22,815 nucleotides of DNA from Dehalococcoidales bacterium (GTDB taxonomy: Bacteria > Chloroflexota > Dehalococcoidia > Dehalococcoidales > RBG-16-60-22). The stretch lies in NCBI GenBank assembly GCA_030606585.1, contig JAUWGD010000009.1, positions 1 through 22,815 on the forward strand, read 5' to 3'. The notes beneath the pieces are model-generated. The model was not told the origin of the DNA. It was given only the letters and a program-made list of their open reading frames with translations, and ran no database searches. This document shows positions 14,269 through 21,060 of this stretch, one piece after another (within the stretch, counting starts at the first letter, position 1; the number at the start of each line of letters is the position of its first letter). Made by a program: the position numbers and the translations under genes.

Positions 14269-15735
14269 TTATTGTCTCCGCTTGCTCATCTTGAACCACG
14301 GGTGGAAGCTGGTGATGCTGTCAATGGGCATGGAGTGGTGACCGTCGCTGTTCAAGGCCATATCCATCGCCTGGAGGTAATCGGCAATCCTGTCCGGCAG
14401 GAGAAAGTGCTCGCCGACGTATTCTTTGGCTCTCTGGCCGAATGCTTCGGCGGCTTTAGGGTTTTTCAGCAGATTTATCATCCGGCGCGCCGTTTTCTGT
14501 GGGGTCTCATAGAAGTAGCCGGTATCACCTTCCCTGATCTGGAGCGGAATAGCACCCACGTTGGCCGCAATCACCGGCTTGGCCTTCCAGAGCGCTTCCG
14601 TGATAACCAGTCCGAATCCCTCCCGGGTTGACGGCTGTATGATGATGTTTGCCGAGCGCTGGAAGGCGTTAACTTCCTTCCAGTTTTCCAGGCGGTTGTC
14701 AAGCGAAAGATGGAGTATGTGTATGTCCTCGTCATTTTTGGTATCTTCATAGAGATGGTCCAGTATCCGGGCTCCTTCCGGGTCGTCGGATGCCATGCCG
14801 CCGGCCAGGATAAGCTGGCATTCCTGTTCTTTTCTTACATAACGGAAGGCGGCAATCGTCCTGTCCAGTCCCTTCCACGGGTCGAACCTGCCTACCTGGG
14901 CGATAATGGGGACTTTTCTGTCTATCTCATATTTGGTAAGTACCTGGTCGATTTCCGCCTCGGTAAGCTCGCGGTTTTTCTCGGAAAGGGGGTCGATAAA
15001 CGGTGGTATGATAAAGCTGGGCAGCGGCCAGCGCGTCACGACGTAATGTGCCGCCGAAAATATGGCGGCGTCATAGGGCTCTATCCAGTTGGTCATAAAG
15101 TCCCACAGGCCGGGATTCGCGTCCATTGGTGCCTCTTCGATATCGATGTGGCATCTCCAGAGCCAGGTCATGCCCGGTTTCTTGAGATGCCGTGCCAGGC
15201 CGAGAGGCTGCGGGTCATTGACCATAATAATATCGTAATTATGGTCCAGAATCTCGCTGCGGGCACAGTCGGCTATGGTGGAGTAATAGGACCTTTCCAT
15301 TTCCTGCGTGAAGTTTCCTTTCATGCCCTGTAAAAGGTTGTGCAGGCCTTTGGTGCATTCAAAGAACTCTTCGTTGCCGCTGATAACCTTCCATTCCGTA
15401 TCAACGCCGAGGTTGTTCTGGAAGGGGACGGAGCTGTATAGCATTTCAGCGACGCCGCCTCCCTGAGCGGTAGCGTTCAATTCCAGTACTCTTCGTCCTT
15501 TCAGGCGTTCGGCGGCCTGCTGTACCCTCTCGGCTCTCTTATTCCCGATGATGGGCGTGTAGGCTTTAAGAGGCGGGGCGGTAAAGGGGCAGAGGTTCAG
15601 ACGCTTGCTGTAAATAACTCCGTGTGCAGATTGTTGGGGTGTTGCGGTTACCGGTGTTTCCTGAGTTTTCTTTTCTGCTTTCAATGTGTTATCTACCTTC
15701 CTTTTAGCACGTTGTATTTTATGGGCTGTGACCAT
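14269..15735 (-). CDS. treT: Trehalose synthase, TreT-type GT4 glycosyltransferase
   Basis: TreT joins glucose from a nucleotide sugar (ADP- or UDP-glucose) to free glucose to form trehalose, a compatible solute and carbon store. The protein is cytosolic with a GT-B fold. The N-terminal half has GGGVAEML (92-99) and VNDPQPLGL (172-180). The donor-binding half has VGRFDPWKG (281-289) and STREGFGLVITEAL (369-382), with the usual paired glutamates Glu372 and Glu380. At 488 residues it exceeds well-known TreT proteins of about 415, mainly through a lysine- and threonine-rich N-terminal tail of about 45 residues. The ATG follows AAGGAGA by about 8 nt. It heads the treT-pfkA-fba cluster. The reaction can run in reverse, so trehalose breakdown is also possible. 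Confidence 0.85.
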   Translation of the reverse strand: MVTAHKIQRAKRKVDNTLKAEKKTQETPVTATPQQSAHGVIYSKRLNLCPFTAPPLKAYTPIIGNKRAERVQQAAERLKGRRVLELNATAQGGGVAEMLYSSVPFQNNLGVDTEWKVISGNEEFFECTKGLHNLLQGMKGNFTQEMERSYYSTIADCARSEILDHNYDIIMVNDPQPLGLARHLKKPGMTWLWRCHIDIEEAPMDANPGLWDFMTNWIEPYDAAIFSAAHYVVTRWPLPSFIIPPFIDPLSEKNRELTEAEIDQVLTKYEIDRKVPIIAQVGRFDPWKGLDRTIAAFRYVRKEQECQLILAGGMASDDPEGARILDHLYEDTKNDEDIHILHLSLDNRLENWKEVNAFQRSANIIIQPSTREGFGLVITEALWKAKPVIAANVGAIPLQIREGDTGYFYETPQKTARRMINLLKNPKAAEAFGQRAKEYVGEHFLLPDRIADYLQAMDMALNSDGHHSMPIDSITSFHPWFKMSKRRQ

Positions 15736-15810
15736 GGATTTGTCTCCTTCGTATTTTATCAGTTTCTCGTCTCAAGAGTACAGTGAGACCAGAATAGTAT
15801 TGATATTGCC

Positions 15811-15839
15811 ATGATAGGTGAGTTGACATGGACGAGCAA
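15811..15839 (-). promoter_or_regulatory. Tentative treT promoter
   Basis: On the minus strand TTGCTC (15839-15834) and TATCAT (15816-15811) are separated by 17 nt. The start site near 15804 would give a leader of about 70 nt, containing a small inverted repeat (GTCTCA / TGAGAC at 15769-15789). It overlaps the divergent hydrolase promoter. Confidence 0.4.
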
Positions 15840-15858
15840 GGGGGTTCACACTTATAAT
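15829..15858 (+). promoter_or_regulatory. Predicted promoter of the amidohydrolase gene
   Basis: TATAAT at 15853-15858 is preceded at 18 nt by TGGACG (15829-15834). A better TTGACA at 15823-15828 is 24 nt away, too far for normal use. The start site near 15865 leaves a leader of about 58 nt with GGAGG at 15906-15910. Confidence 0.45.
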
Positions 15859-15922
15859 GACTCAGGGATAGCAAGCAAAAGAATCGGATAGAATATTTCA
15901 TTATACGGAGGCCTTACTTATT

Positions 15923-16879
15923 ATGATTATCGATATCTTTTCACATCATATCTCGAAGTCGGTGGGGCGGATAATTGACAAGGGTAAATATTACGGTCCG
16001 GGTAAGCAGATGCCGTATCCTGTTCAGAACGCGGACGCCGGGGTGCGCCTGGCTCTCATGGATAAATACGGCATCGACGTACAGGCCATCAGCCAGACGA
16101 CGCCTGTCCTGCTGGGATTCAATCCGGAGGATGCCGCTGAAATATGCCGGCTTTCCAACGACGATAATTACGCTCTATGCCGGGCCTACCCCGACCGCTT
16201 TGTGAATATTTGCATCGTCTCGCTGCTGGATATGAAAAGTACTATGGAGGAGCTTCGGCGCTGCGTTGATGAGCTTGATTGCCGCGGAGTCACCGTTTCA
16301 TCCAACATTAACGGTAAAGGGCTGGATTCCCCGGAGTACTTCCCGTTCTATGAGAAACTGGCGGAACATGATTTACCCCTCCTTATCCACCCCACCCACT
16401 GGGATTCCTACCCGCTGGTGGATATGGATAAAGGGTGGCGTTTTATGCAGATGCTCGGCTGGCCCTTCGATACCAGCCAGGCGGTATGGCGGCTTATCCT
16501 GGGCGGCGTGCTCAACCGTTACCCCACGCTGAAGATAGTGACCCACCATATGGGGGCTATGATTCCTTATTTCGCCCGCAGAATCGAAGCGAGTTTTAAT
16601 CGCAACTGGAGAGATAAACTGGGGCATGAGCTGTCTCATTACTGGAAAAACATCTACGGGGATACCGCCACGGACGGGACGGTAGCCTCCTACCCCTGCG
16701 GTTACGCCTTTTTCGGCTCCGATCGCTTGATGTACGGCTCGGACTATCCTTTCGGCGGTGAAGCCGGTGAGGATGTAATCAGGGAGAATCTGGCCGGTGT
16801 CAGGACTCTGGATATTCCGGCTCGGGACATGGATAAAATACTCGGAGGAAACGCTGAAAAACTCCTGAAAATATGCTGA
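15923..16879 (+). CDS. Amidohydrolase-2 / ACMSD-like metal-dependent hydrolase or decarboxylase
   Basis: A 318-residue TIM-barrel protein of the amidohydrolase superfamily, closest in motif order to ACMSD, resorcylate decarboxylases and related enzymes. Recognisable elements are LIHPTHW (His156), IVTHHMGAMIP (His208/His209) and the C-terminal YGSDYPFG with Asp274. The N-terminal metal motif, normally H-x-H after the first strand, reads IDIFSHH: Phe6 stands at the first histidine position, with His8 and His9 following. This may change metal binding or mark a subfamily with another ligand. The substrate is unknown, as is whether it hydrolyses or decarboxylates. The ATG has GGAGG about 12 nt upstream. 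It is divergent from treT and probably monocistronic. Confidence 0.8.
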   Translation: MIIDIFSHHISKSVGRIIDKGKYYGPGKQMPYPVQNADAGVRLALMDKYGIDVQAISQTTPVLLGFNPEDAAEICRLSNDDNYALCRAYPDRFVNICIVSLLDMKSTMEELRRCVDELDCRGVTVSSNINGKGLDSPEYFPFYEKLAEHDLPLLIHPTHWDSYPLVDMDKGWRFMQMLGWPFDTSQAVWRLILGGVLNRYPTLKIVTHHMGAMIPYFARRIEASFNRNWRDKLGHELSHYWKNIYGDTATDGTVASYPCGYAFFGSDRLMYGSDYPFGGEAGEDVIRENLAGVRTLDIPARDMDKILGGNAEKLLKIC

Positions 16880-17078
16880 ATTTTTTCTCCGGTCAGGCCG
16901 GTAAATACTTCGGGGTGGCTGGACTTATCCCCGAAAAGGTAGTAGAATTATACAAATGGGTAAGGGACAAGATGATGGCTGATTTCTGTCAGGCAATAAC
17001 GTCCTGTTCACGTGAGTCGTAAATGAGAGCACTGGGCTCGGTAGAGTCGGTGCTCTTTGAGTTAAGGGGGTAACGATA
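16880..17078 (+). other. Intergenic leader with two hairpins before the SWIM gene
   Basis: This 199-nt gap holds no gene. TTCGGGG (16909-16915) can pair with CCCCGAA (16929-16935). Further on, AGAGCAC (17026-17032) pairs with GTGCTCT (17050-17056). Nested inside is GGCTC / GAGTC closing a GGTA tetraloop, so the whole folds as one long stem. Only three T follow, so it is a poor terminator. It is more likely a structured 5' leader just ahead of the AAGGGGG ribosome binding site. A weak -10-like TTATAC lies at 16948-16953. Confidence 0.45.
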
Positions 17079-17357
17079 ATGCAGTCGAGTATTATTGGTA
17101 AAATCGAGAAAGCCAAGCGTTATGCTGAGGAAAAAGACCGGGTTACCTTCTGCGAACTGGCGGTTAAGTTCCGCGGTGAGAATAGCGATTACGATACAAG
17201 TTATAAAGACGGCGAATGGCACTGCACCTGCAGTTTCTTCCCCAAGTGGGGGCTCTGCGTTCATACCATGGCCATGGAGAAAATCCTGGCCGATATGCTG
17301 CCTCCGGAGGCCCGCACGACACAATATGATGTTTCCGGCCTTTCAACGGAAGGTTAA
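17079..17357 (+). CDS. Small SWIM-type zinc-finger protein
   Basis: A 92-residue protein built around a SWIM motif: Cys49-x-Cys51, then eight residues, then Cys60-x-His62 (WHCTCSFFPKWGLCVH). SWIM fingers normally occur inside larger proteins, such as helicases and transposases, and bind DNA or proteins through one zinc ion. Here little else is present: a basic N-terminal helix (KIEKAKRYAEEKDR), a strand-rich middle, and a short tail ending in a proline-rich turn. The ATG follows AAGGGGG by about 7 nt. It lies 83 nt upstream of pyrF and may share its transcript. The biological role is unknown. A frame-shifted overlapping reading frame of 119 codons was rejected because it lacks this motif. Confidence 0.8.
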   Translation: MQSSIIGKIEKAKRYAEEKDRVTFCELAVKFRGENSDYDTSYKDGEWHCTCSFFPKWGLCVHTMAMEKILADMLPPEARTTQYDVSGLSTEG

Positions 17358-17440
17358 CCTGAATATCGGCGAAACCTGTCTCACCGGTAGCGGCCATCCT
17401 GTTTTCGGTTCATTACGGATAAATCCACTCCGGAGAGCGA

Positions 17441-18247
17441 ATGAATTTTCTTGAAAAGTTAGCGCAGTCCAGCAAAAATAACCGCAGCTTATTATGCGTC
17501 GGGCTTGACCCCGACCCGGCGTTGATGCCGGAGGGGAGCACAGGTGTCTTTCAGTTCAACCGGGCTATTATTGAGGCTACGGCCGACCTTGTCTGCGCCT
17601 ATAAGCCGAACATCGCCTTCTACGAGTCAATGGGCAGCGAAGGGCTGGATGCCCTGAAACGCACCAGGGAATACATTCCCGCTGACATTCCGGTGATAGT
17701 CGATGCCAAGCGCGGCGATATCGGCAACACGGCTAAAGCCTATGCCTGGGGACTTTTCGATTATTTCAACTTCGATGCCACTACGGCCAGCCCTTACCTG
17801 GGATTAGACTCTCTGGAGCCTTTTATAGAGTACCGCGACCGGGGCGTTATCATTCTTTGCCGGACCTCCAATGCCGGCGCCGTGGACTTTCAGTCGCTTT
17901 TCTGTGAGGCGGACGGCGACCGTAAAATGCTCTTTGAGATAGTCGCCGAGAAGGTCAACGAGTGGAACACCCACGGTAACCTGGGGCTGGTAGTCGGGGC
18001 TACCTATCCCGAGGAGTTGAAACTGATACGGCAGAGGTATCCGGATATGCCTCTCCTGATACCGGGGGTAGGGGCGCAGGGTGGGGAGCTGGCGCAGGTG
18101 GTGAGCTACGGTGTCGATGCCGGACGGCAGAGAACGATTATCAACTCGTCGCGGCAGATTCTCTATGCTTCGAAGGGCAGAGACTTCGCGCAGGCGGCCA
18201 GGCAGGCTGCCCTGGAGTTAAGAGACCGGATTAACAGCCTCCTGTAA
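17441..18247 (+). CDS. pyrF: Orotidine 5'-phosphate decarboxylase
   Basis: PyrF converts OMP to UMP, the last step of UMP synthesis. The 268-residue barrel is of the longer group-2 (mycobacterial) kind. LCVGLDPDP (18-26) starts the barrel, YKPNIAFYE (54-62) carries a conserved lysine (Lys55), and the catalytic block is VIVDAKRGDIGNTA (85-98) with Asp88, Lys90 and Asp93. PGVGAQGG is the C-terminal phosphate-binding motif. The ATG lies just after CGGAGAG. No other pyr gene is present. It sits between the SWIM protein and the DUF951 gene with gaps of 83 and 26 nt, so the three may be one operon. Confidence 0.95.
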   Translation: MNFLEKLAQSSKNNRSLLCVGLDPDPALMPEGSTGVFQFNRAIIEATADLVCAYKPNIAFYESMGSEGLDALKRTREYIPADIPVIVDAKRGDIGNTAKAYAWGLFDYFNFDATTASPYLGLDSLEPFIEYRDRGVIILCRTSNAGAVDFQSLFCEADGDRKMLFEIVAEKVNEWNTHGNLGLVVGATYPEELKLIRQRYPDMPLLIPGVGAQGGELAQVVSYGVDAGRQRTIINSSRQILYASKGRDFAQAARQAALELRDRINSLL

Positions 18248-18273
18248 TTTCCATATCGATAAGGAAACCCCAG

Positions 18274-18465
18274 ATGGTCCAGGAAATCAATCTCGGTGAC
18301 ATGGTCCGACTTAAAAAGGTACACCCCTGCGGCGGCTACGATTGGCAGGTAGTGAGGCTGGGCGCCGATATCGGCATTAAGTGTCTCAAGTGCGGTCGCC
18401 GCGTCCTCCTGGAAAGAAGCGTTTTCGAGCGCAGAGTCAAAGAGTATCTATCAAGAAGTGACTAG
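18274..18465 (+). CDS. DUF951 family small protein
   Basis: A 63-residue protein with the DUF951 pattern: LGDMVRLKKVHPCGG near the N terminus, a central WQVVRLGADIGIKCLKCGR, and a basic tail. Cys19, Cys37 and Cys40 are candidate metal ligands. Family members are common in Firmicutes and Chloroflexota, and their function is not established. A role in RNA or DNA binding is often suspected from the small basic fold. AAGGAAA precedes the ATG, and the gene follows pyrF by 26 nt, so it is probably co-transcribed. Its TAG overlaps the stop codon of the convergent receiver gene within CTAG (18462-18465). Confidence 0.85.
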   Translation: MVQEINLGDMVRLKKVHPCGGYDWQVVRLGADIGIKCLKCGRRVLLERSVFERRVKEYLSRSD

Positions 18466-18890
18466 TTCCCACCGATAGCAGACTGCCCGGCGGTTGTATA
18501 GCGACTCCCTTTCTGGTGTAAAATATCAGTGATAGTCTGGCTGATATTGTGCGCGCTCAGCGGCTTGATGAGGTACCTGGCGGCGCCCATGCGTAGAGTC
18601 CTCTTGCGCTGTGACGATTCGGCAATCGCCGTAAGCACGACTACGGGTATATGGGAAAATTCGGGATTGCGCTTAATCTCGCGCAGTATTGACCAGCCGT
18701 CAGGGCCGGGCAACCTTAAATCCAGCAGTACCAGGGCGACGGGATTTTTTTTTATTATATCCATTCCCGCCCTGCCGTCGCTGGCTTTGAGAACATGATA
18801 ACCTTCAAGCTCCAGCACACGGGAAATAAAGTTCAAGATGTCAATCTCATCTTCAATAATCAGTACGGTTTTGGGATTACGTTTCTTAGC
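18462..18890 (-). CDS. Stand-alone response regulator receiver
   Basis: A 142-residue protein consisting of one REC domain and short tails, with no DNA-binding or enzymatic output domain. The phosphoacceptor is Asp58 (LLDLRLPGPDG), with acidic pocket Glu14-Asp15, Thr88 and Lys110 (KP). All five key positions are present, so it should be phosphorylated. The start is placed at the ATG at 18890. A longer frame beginning with TTG at 18923 would start inside the -10 box. No histidine kinase is next to it, so its partner must be elsewhere. It may act by protein contact, as CheY- or Spo0F-like proteins do. A run of nine A in the coding strand (18745-18753) encodes part of KKN. Confidence 0.88.
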   Translation of the reverse strand, partial: AKKRNPKTVLIIEDEIDILNFISRVLELEGYHVLKASDGRAGMDIIKKNPVALVLLDLRLPGPDGWSILREIKRNPEFSHIPVVVLTAIAESSQRKRTLRMGAARYLIKPLSAHNISQTITDILHQKGSRYTTAGQSAIGGN

Positions 18891-18922
18891 CATAGTACTA
18901 ACATGTCCAACCTGCCCGTACA

Positions 18923-18951
18923 ATAATACTACTGTGCGCCTGAAGTGTCAA
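18923..18951 (-). promoter_or_regulatory. Consensus promoter of the receiver gene
   Basis: On the minus strand TTGACA (18951-18946) and TATTAT (18928-18923) are separated by 17 nt. The start site near 18916 leaves about 25 nt before the ATG at 18890. This supports that start over the upstream TTG. Confidence 0.65.
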
Positions 18952-18963
18952 GATAGTAGCCAA

Positions 18964-19026
18964 ATGGCATATTAACAGGATTATTAACAGGGTTGTGTAA
19001 AAAGTCAACAGTCCAAAATATGCCAT
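18964..19026. repeat. Inverted repeat with transposon-end-like core
   Basis: ATGGCATAT at 18964-18972 and ATATGCCAT at 19018-19026 form a perfect 9-bp inverted repeat 45 nt apart. Inside, ATTAACAGG occurs twice (18971-18979 and 18983-18991), followed by GGGTTGTGTAAAAAGTC, which resembles insertion-sequence termini. No transposase fragment is seen, so this is at most a relic or a small non-coding element. The whole gap 18924-19144 has no gene. Confidence 0.4.
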
Positions 19027-19062
19027 ACGGGGATGCAGGCGTGAGCGGTTTTTACAGCTTGC

Positions 19063-19092
19063 TTGTCAAGGCGAGGCGCGTAATGATATGCT
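19063..19092 (+). promoter_or_regulatory. Tentative promoter of tRNA-Thr
   Basis: TTGTCA at 19063-19068 and TATGCT at 19087-19092 are separated by 18 nt. The start site near 19099 would leave a 5' leader of about 46 nt to be trimmed. Confidence 0.4.
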
Positions 19093-19144
19093 ATGATGAA
19101 TGGCGGTGGGGTTTTGGTGGAGATAGATATTTGACGTTCAACCT

Positions 19145-19216
19145 GCCAGCGTAGCTCAGTGGTAGAGCAGCGGTTTCGTAAACCGCCGGTCGATGGTTCG
19201 ACTCCATTCGCTGGCT
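19145..19216 (+). tRNA. tRNA-Thr, anticodon CGT
   Basis: A full cloverleaf can be drawn. The acceptor stem is GCCAGCG / CGCTGGC (7 bp), the D stem GCTC / GAGC, and the anticodon stem GCGGT / ACCGC around loop TTCGTAA. The variable loop has 5 nt, and the T arm is GATGG-TTCGACT-CCATT with one G-U pair. Loop positions 3-5 (19177-19179) read CGT, which decodes ACG threonine. CCA is not encoded. The gene ends in a run of five T that may also stop transcription. Confidence 0.95.
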
Positions 19217-19236
19217 TTTTCTATTTTCAGTGAAAG

Positions 19237-20025
19237 TTATTCCTGCCTGCCGAAGGACCACATCGCCAGGATAACCATGATAAACCCGAAGGCTGCCATT
19301 ACGATGACATTTTCCCAGATGGTCATAGCGTGGCCGAACAGATATATGGTGAAGGGGGAATCCGGCGGACTTCCCAGGACTAACCCTCGAATGGCGGCGA
19401 CACCATAGGAAGCCGGGTTTATTTTTACGATAAAGCTCATCCAGCCCGGCAGGTCCTGCATGGGAAAGAAGACCCCGGACAGAAATATCATGGGGAACAT
19501 CAGCATCTGCATGATGGCCTGGAAGGCCTCCGTAGACTTGATGCGTGATGCCAGCAGGATGCCCAGCGAGCCCATGGAAGCCGCCAGCAGGAACATCAGC
19601 GGTAACAACGCCAGGACTATCCAGATTGAAAGGGATACCTTGATAACAGGTGCCAGGACCAGTATCATTATCCCCTGGATGGTAGCGACAGTGGCCGCGC
19701 CCAGCGTCCTGCCCAGCGCTACCGAGATACGGCTGATGGGGGCCACCAGCACCTCTTTCAGGAAGCCGAACTCCCGGTCCCAAACGACGGATACGCCGGA
19801 CATGAACGACCCCATAAGCACGGACATGCCGATGATGCCGGGGTACATGAACTGGATAAAATCGACTCCCCCTCCCATCGGGCCGATGCTGCGCTGAAGG
19901 CCGCTGCCGAAGATGAAAAGGAAGAAAACGGGGAATAACAGCGCGCTCAGCATACGGGCCTTGTCATACCAGAAGCGGAGAATATCCCGGTACCAGATAG
20001 TATAAACGCCGATTAGATTGTTCAT
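19237..20025 (-). CDS. ABC-2 type transporter permease, DrrB-like
   Basis: The 262-residue membrane subunit of an ABC exporter. It has about six hydrophobic helices, with the ABC-2 signature region in the second half (FPMIFLSGVFFPMQDLPGWM, about 176-195) and an N-terminal amphipathic segment (IWYRDILRFWYDKARML). Relatives such as DrrB export drugs or lipids. The gene starts 9 nt after the ATPase stop. No ribosome binding site is seen, so its translation is probably coupled to that of the ATPase. It is the last gene of the padR block and converges on tRNA-Thr across 20 nt. Confidence 0.88.
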   Translation of the reverse strand: MNNLIGVYTIWYRDILRFWYDKARMLSALLFPVFFLFIFGSGLQRSIGPMGGGVDFIQFMYPGIIGMSVLMGSFMSGVSVVWDREFGFLKEVLVAPISRISVALGRTLGAATVATIQGIMILVLAPVIKVSLSIWIVLALLPLMFLLAASMGSLGILLASRIKSTEAFQAIMQMLMFPMIFLSGVFFPMQDLPGWMSFIVKINPASYGVAAIRGLVLGSPPDSPFTIYLFGHAMTIWENVIVMAAFGFIMVILAMWSFGRQE

Positions 20026-20034
20026 TTTTATATA

Positions 20035-21060
20035 CTAGTGGGGCATACGCCCGCCGCCTCGCTGTCTCAGGTGCTCCTTAATCGAGTCGCCGACTTCCTC
20101 CTCGCGGATTTCCCGGCCGGTAAGTTTGAGGAAGACATCCTCGAGCGTAGGGCGGCGCAGGCTGATACTGGCTATCTTAATGCCGGATTCCTTGATAAAA
20201 ACCGGCAGGAACTCTTCTCCGTTGTCCACGTTGAAGGAAAGCTGGTCTCCGTCCTTTCTCACCGCGGTCTGGTAGCGGGACTTAATTTCCTCGGCGGCTT
20301 TAGTATTATCGTCGGTTCTTACGGTAATAATGTCCTGGCCTACCATGCGCTTGAGTTTCGCGGGAGTATCCATAGCCACCAGCTTGCCCTGGTCGATGAT
20401 GGCGATGCGGCTGGCTTTTTCAGCCTCGTCCATATAGTGGGTGGTCAGGAAAACGGTGGTTCCCTCGCGCTTGCGGAGTTCCAGCACGTATTCCCATATA
20501 TGATTGCGTGTCTGGGGGTCCAGCCCCAGTGTCGGCTCGTCGAGGAAGAGTACCTTGGGATAGTGCAGCAGGCCCCTGGCCAGCTCCAGGCGGCGTTTCA
20601 TGCCGCCGGAATAGGTGCGGACGAATTTATTGCGTTTATCCCAGAGGTCTACCATATTGAGCACCTGTTCGATGCGCTCATTGCGGGCGGGTGCGGGCAC
20701 ATTGTAGACCATGGCGTGAAAACGCAGATTATGCAGGCCGGTGAGGCGGTCATCCAGGCTGGAGTCCTGGAATACGAGGCCGATGGAATGGCGTACCTGG
20801 TTCTGCTGGTGTACCACGTCGAATCCGTTAAGAGTAGCTTTGCCGGCAGTCGGCCTGGCGAGGGTGCACAGGATATTTATAGTCGTAGTCTTACCGGCTC
20901 CGTTGGGTCCCAGAAAACCGAAAATTTCACCCTGATTAACGTTAAAACTGATGTTGTCGACCGCTACCAGTTGCCCGTACTTTTTAACCAGGTTTTCTAC
21001 TTTAATGATGGGTTCAGGCACGTCGGCTCTATTCTTTCCCCATGATATCTTCGATTTCAC
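20035..21060 (-). CDS. ABC transporter ATPase, DrrA-like
   Basis: The 341-residue energy subunit of the drug/lipid-type exporter. It has Walker A GPNGAGKTT (51-59), Q-loop Gln98, signature YSGGMKRRL (150-158), Walker B VLFLDEP with catalytic Glu175, and H-loop His208. A C-terminal extension (about 235-341) contains the LRRPTLEDVFLKLTGRE block typical of DrrA-type proteins. The ATG at 21060 overlaps padR by 32 nt and lacks a clear ribosome binding site. GTG at 21021 (giving 328 residues and starting just before the conserved PEPIIKVENLVKKYG) is an alternative just past the padR stop. Either way it is coupled to padR and pairs with the permease downstream. Confidence 0.92.
   Translation of the reverse strand: MKSKISWGKNRADVPEPIIKVENLVKKYGQLVAVDNISFNVNQGEIFGFLGPNGAGKTTTINILCTLARPTAGKATLNGFDVVHQQNQVRHSIGLVFQDSSLDDRLTGLHNLRFHAMVYNVPAPARNERIEQVLNMVDLWDKRNKFVRTYSGGMKRRLELARGLLHYPKVLFLDEPTLGLDPQTRNHIWEYVLELRKREGTTVFLTTHYMDEAEKASRIAIIDQGKLVAMDTPAKLKRMVGQDIITVRTDDNTKAAEEIKSRYQTAVRKDGDQLSFNVDNGEEFLPVFIKESGIKIASISLRRPTLEDVFLKLTGREIREEEVGDSIKEHLRQRGGGRMPH

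Noticed and set aside
15823..15858. TTGACA with TATAAT before the amidohydrolase gene taken as one promoter
   Set aside because: The spacer is 24 nt, beyond what sigma-70 normally accepts. The closer TGGACG was preferred.
20038..21045. Plus-strand open frame of 335 codons
   Set aside because: It mirrors the ABC ATPase gene, whose Walker and signature motifs are complete on the minus strand.
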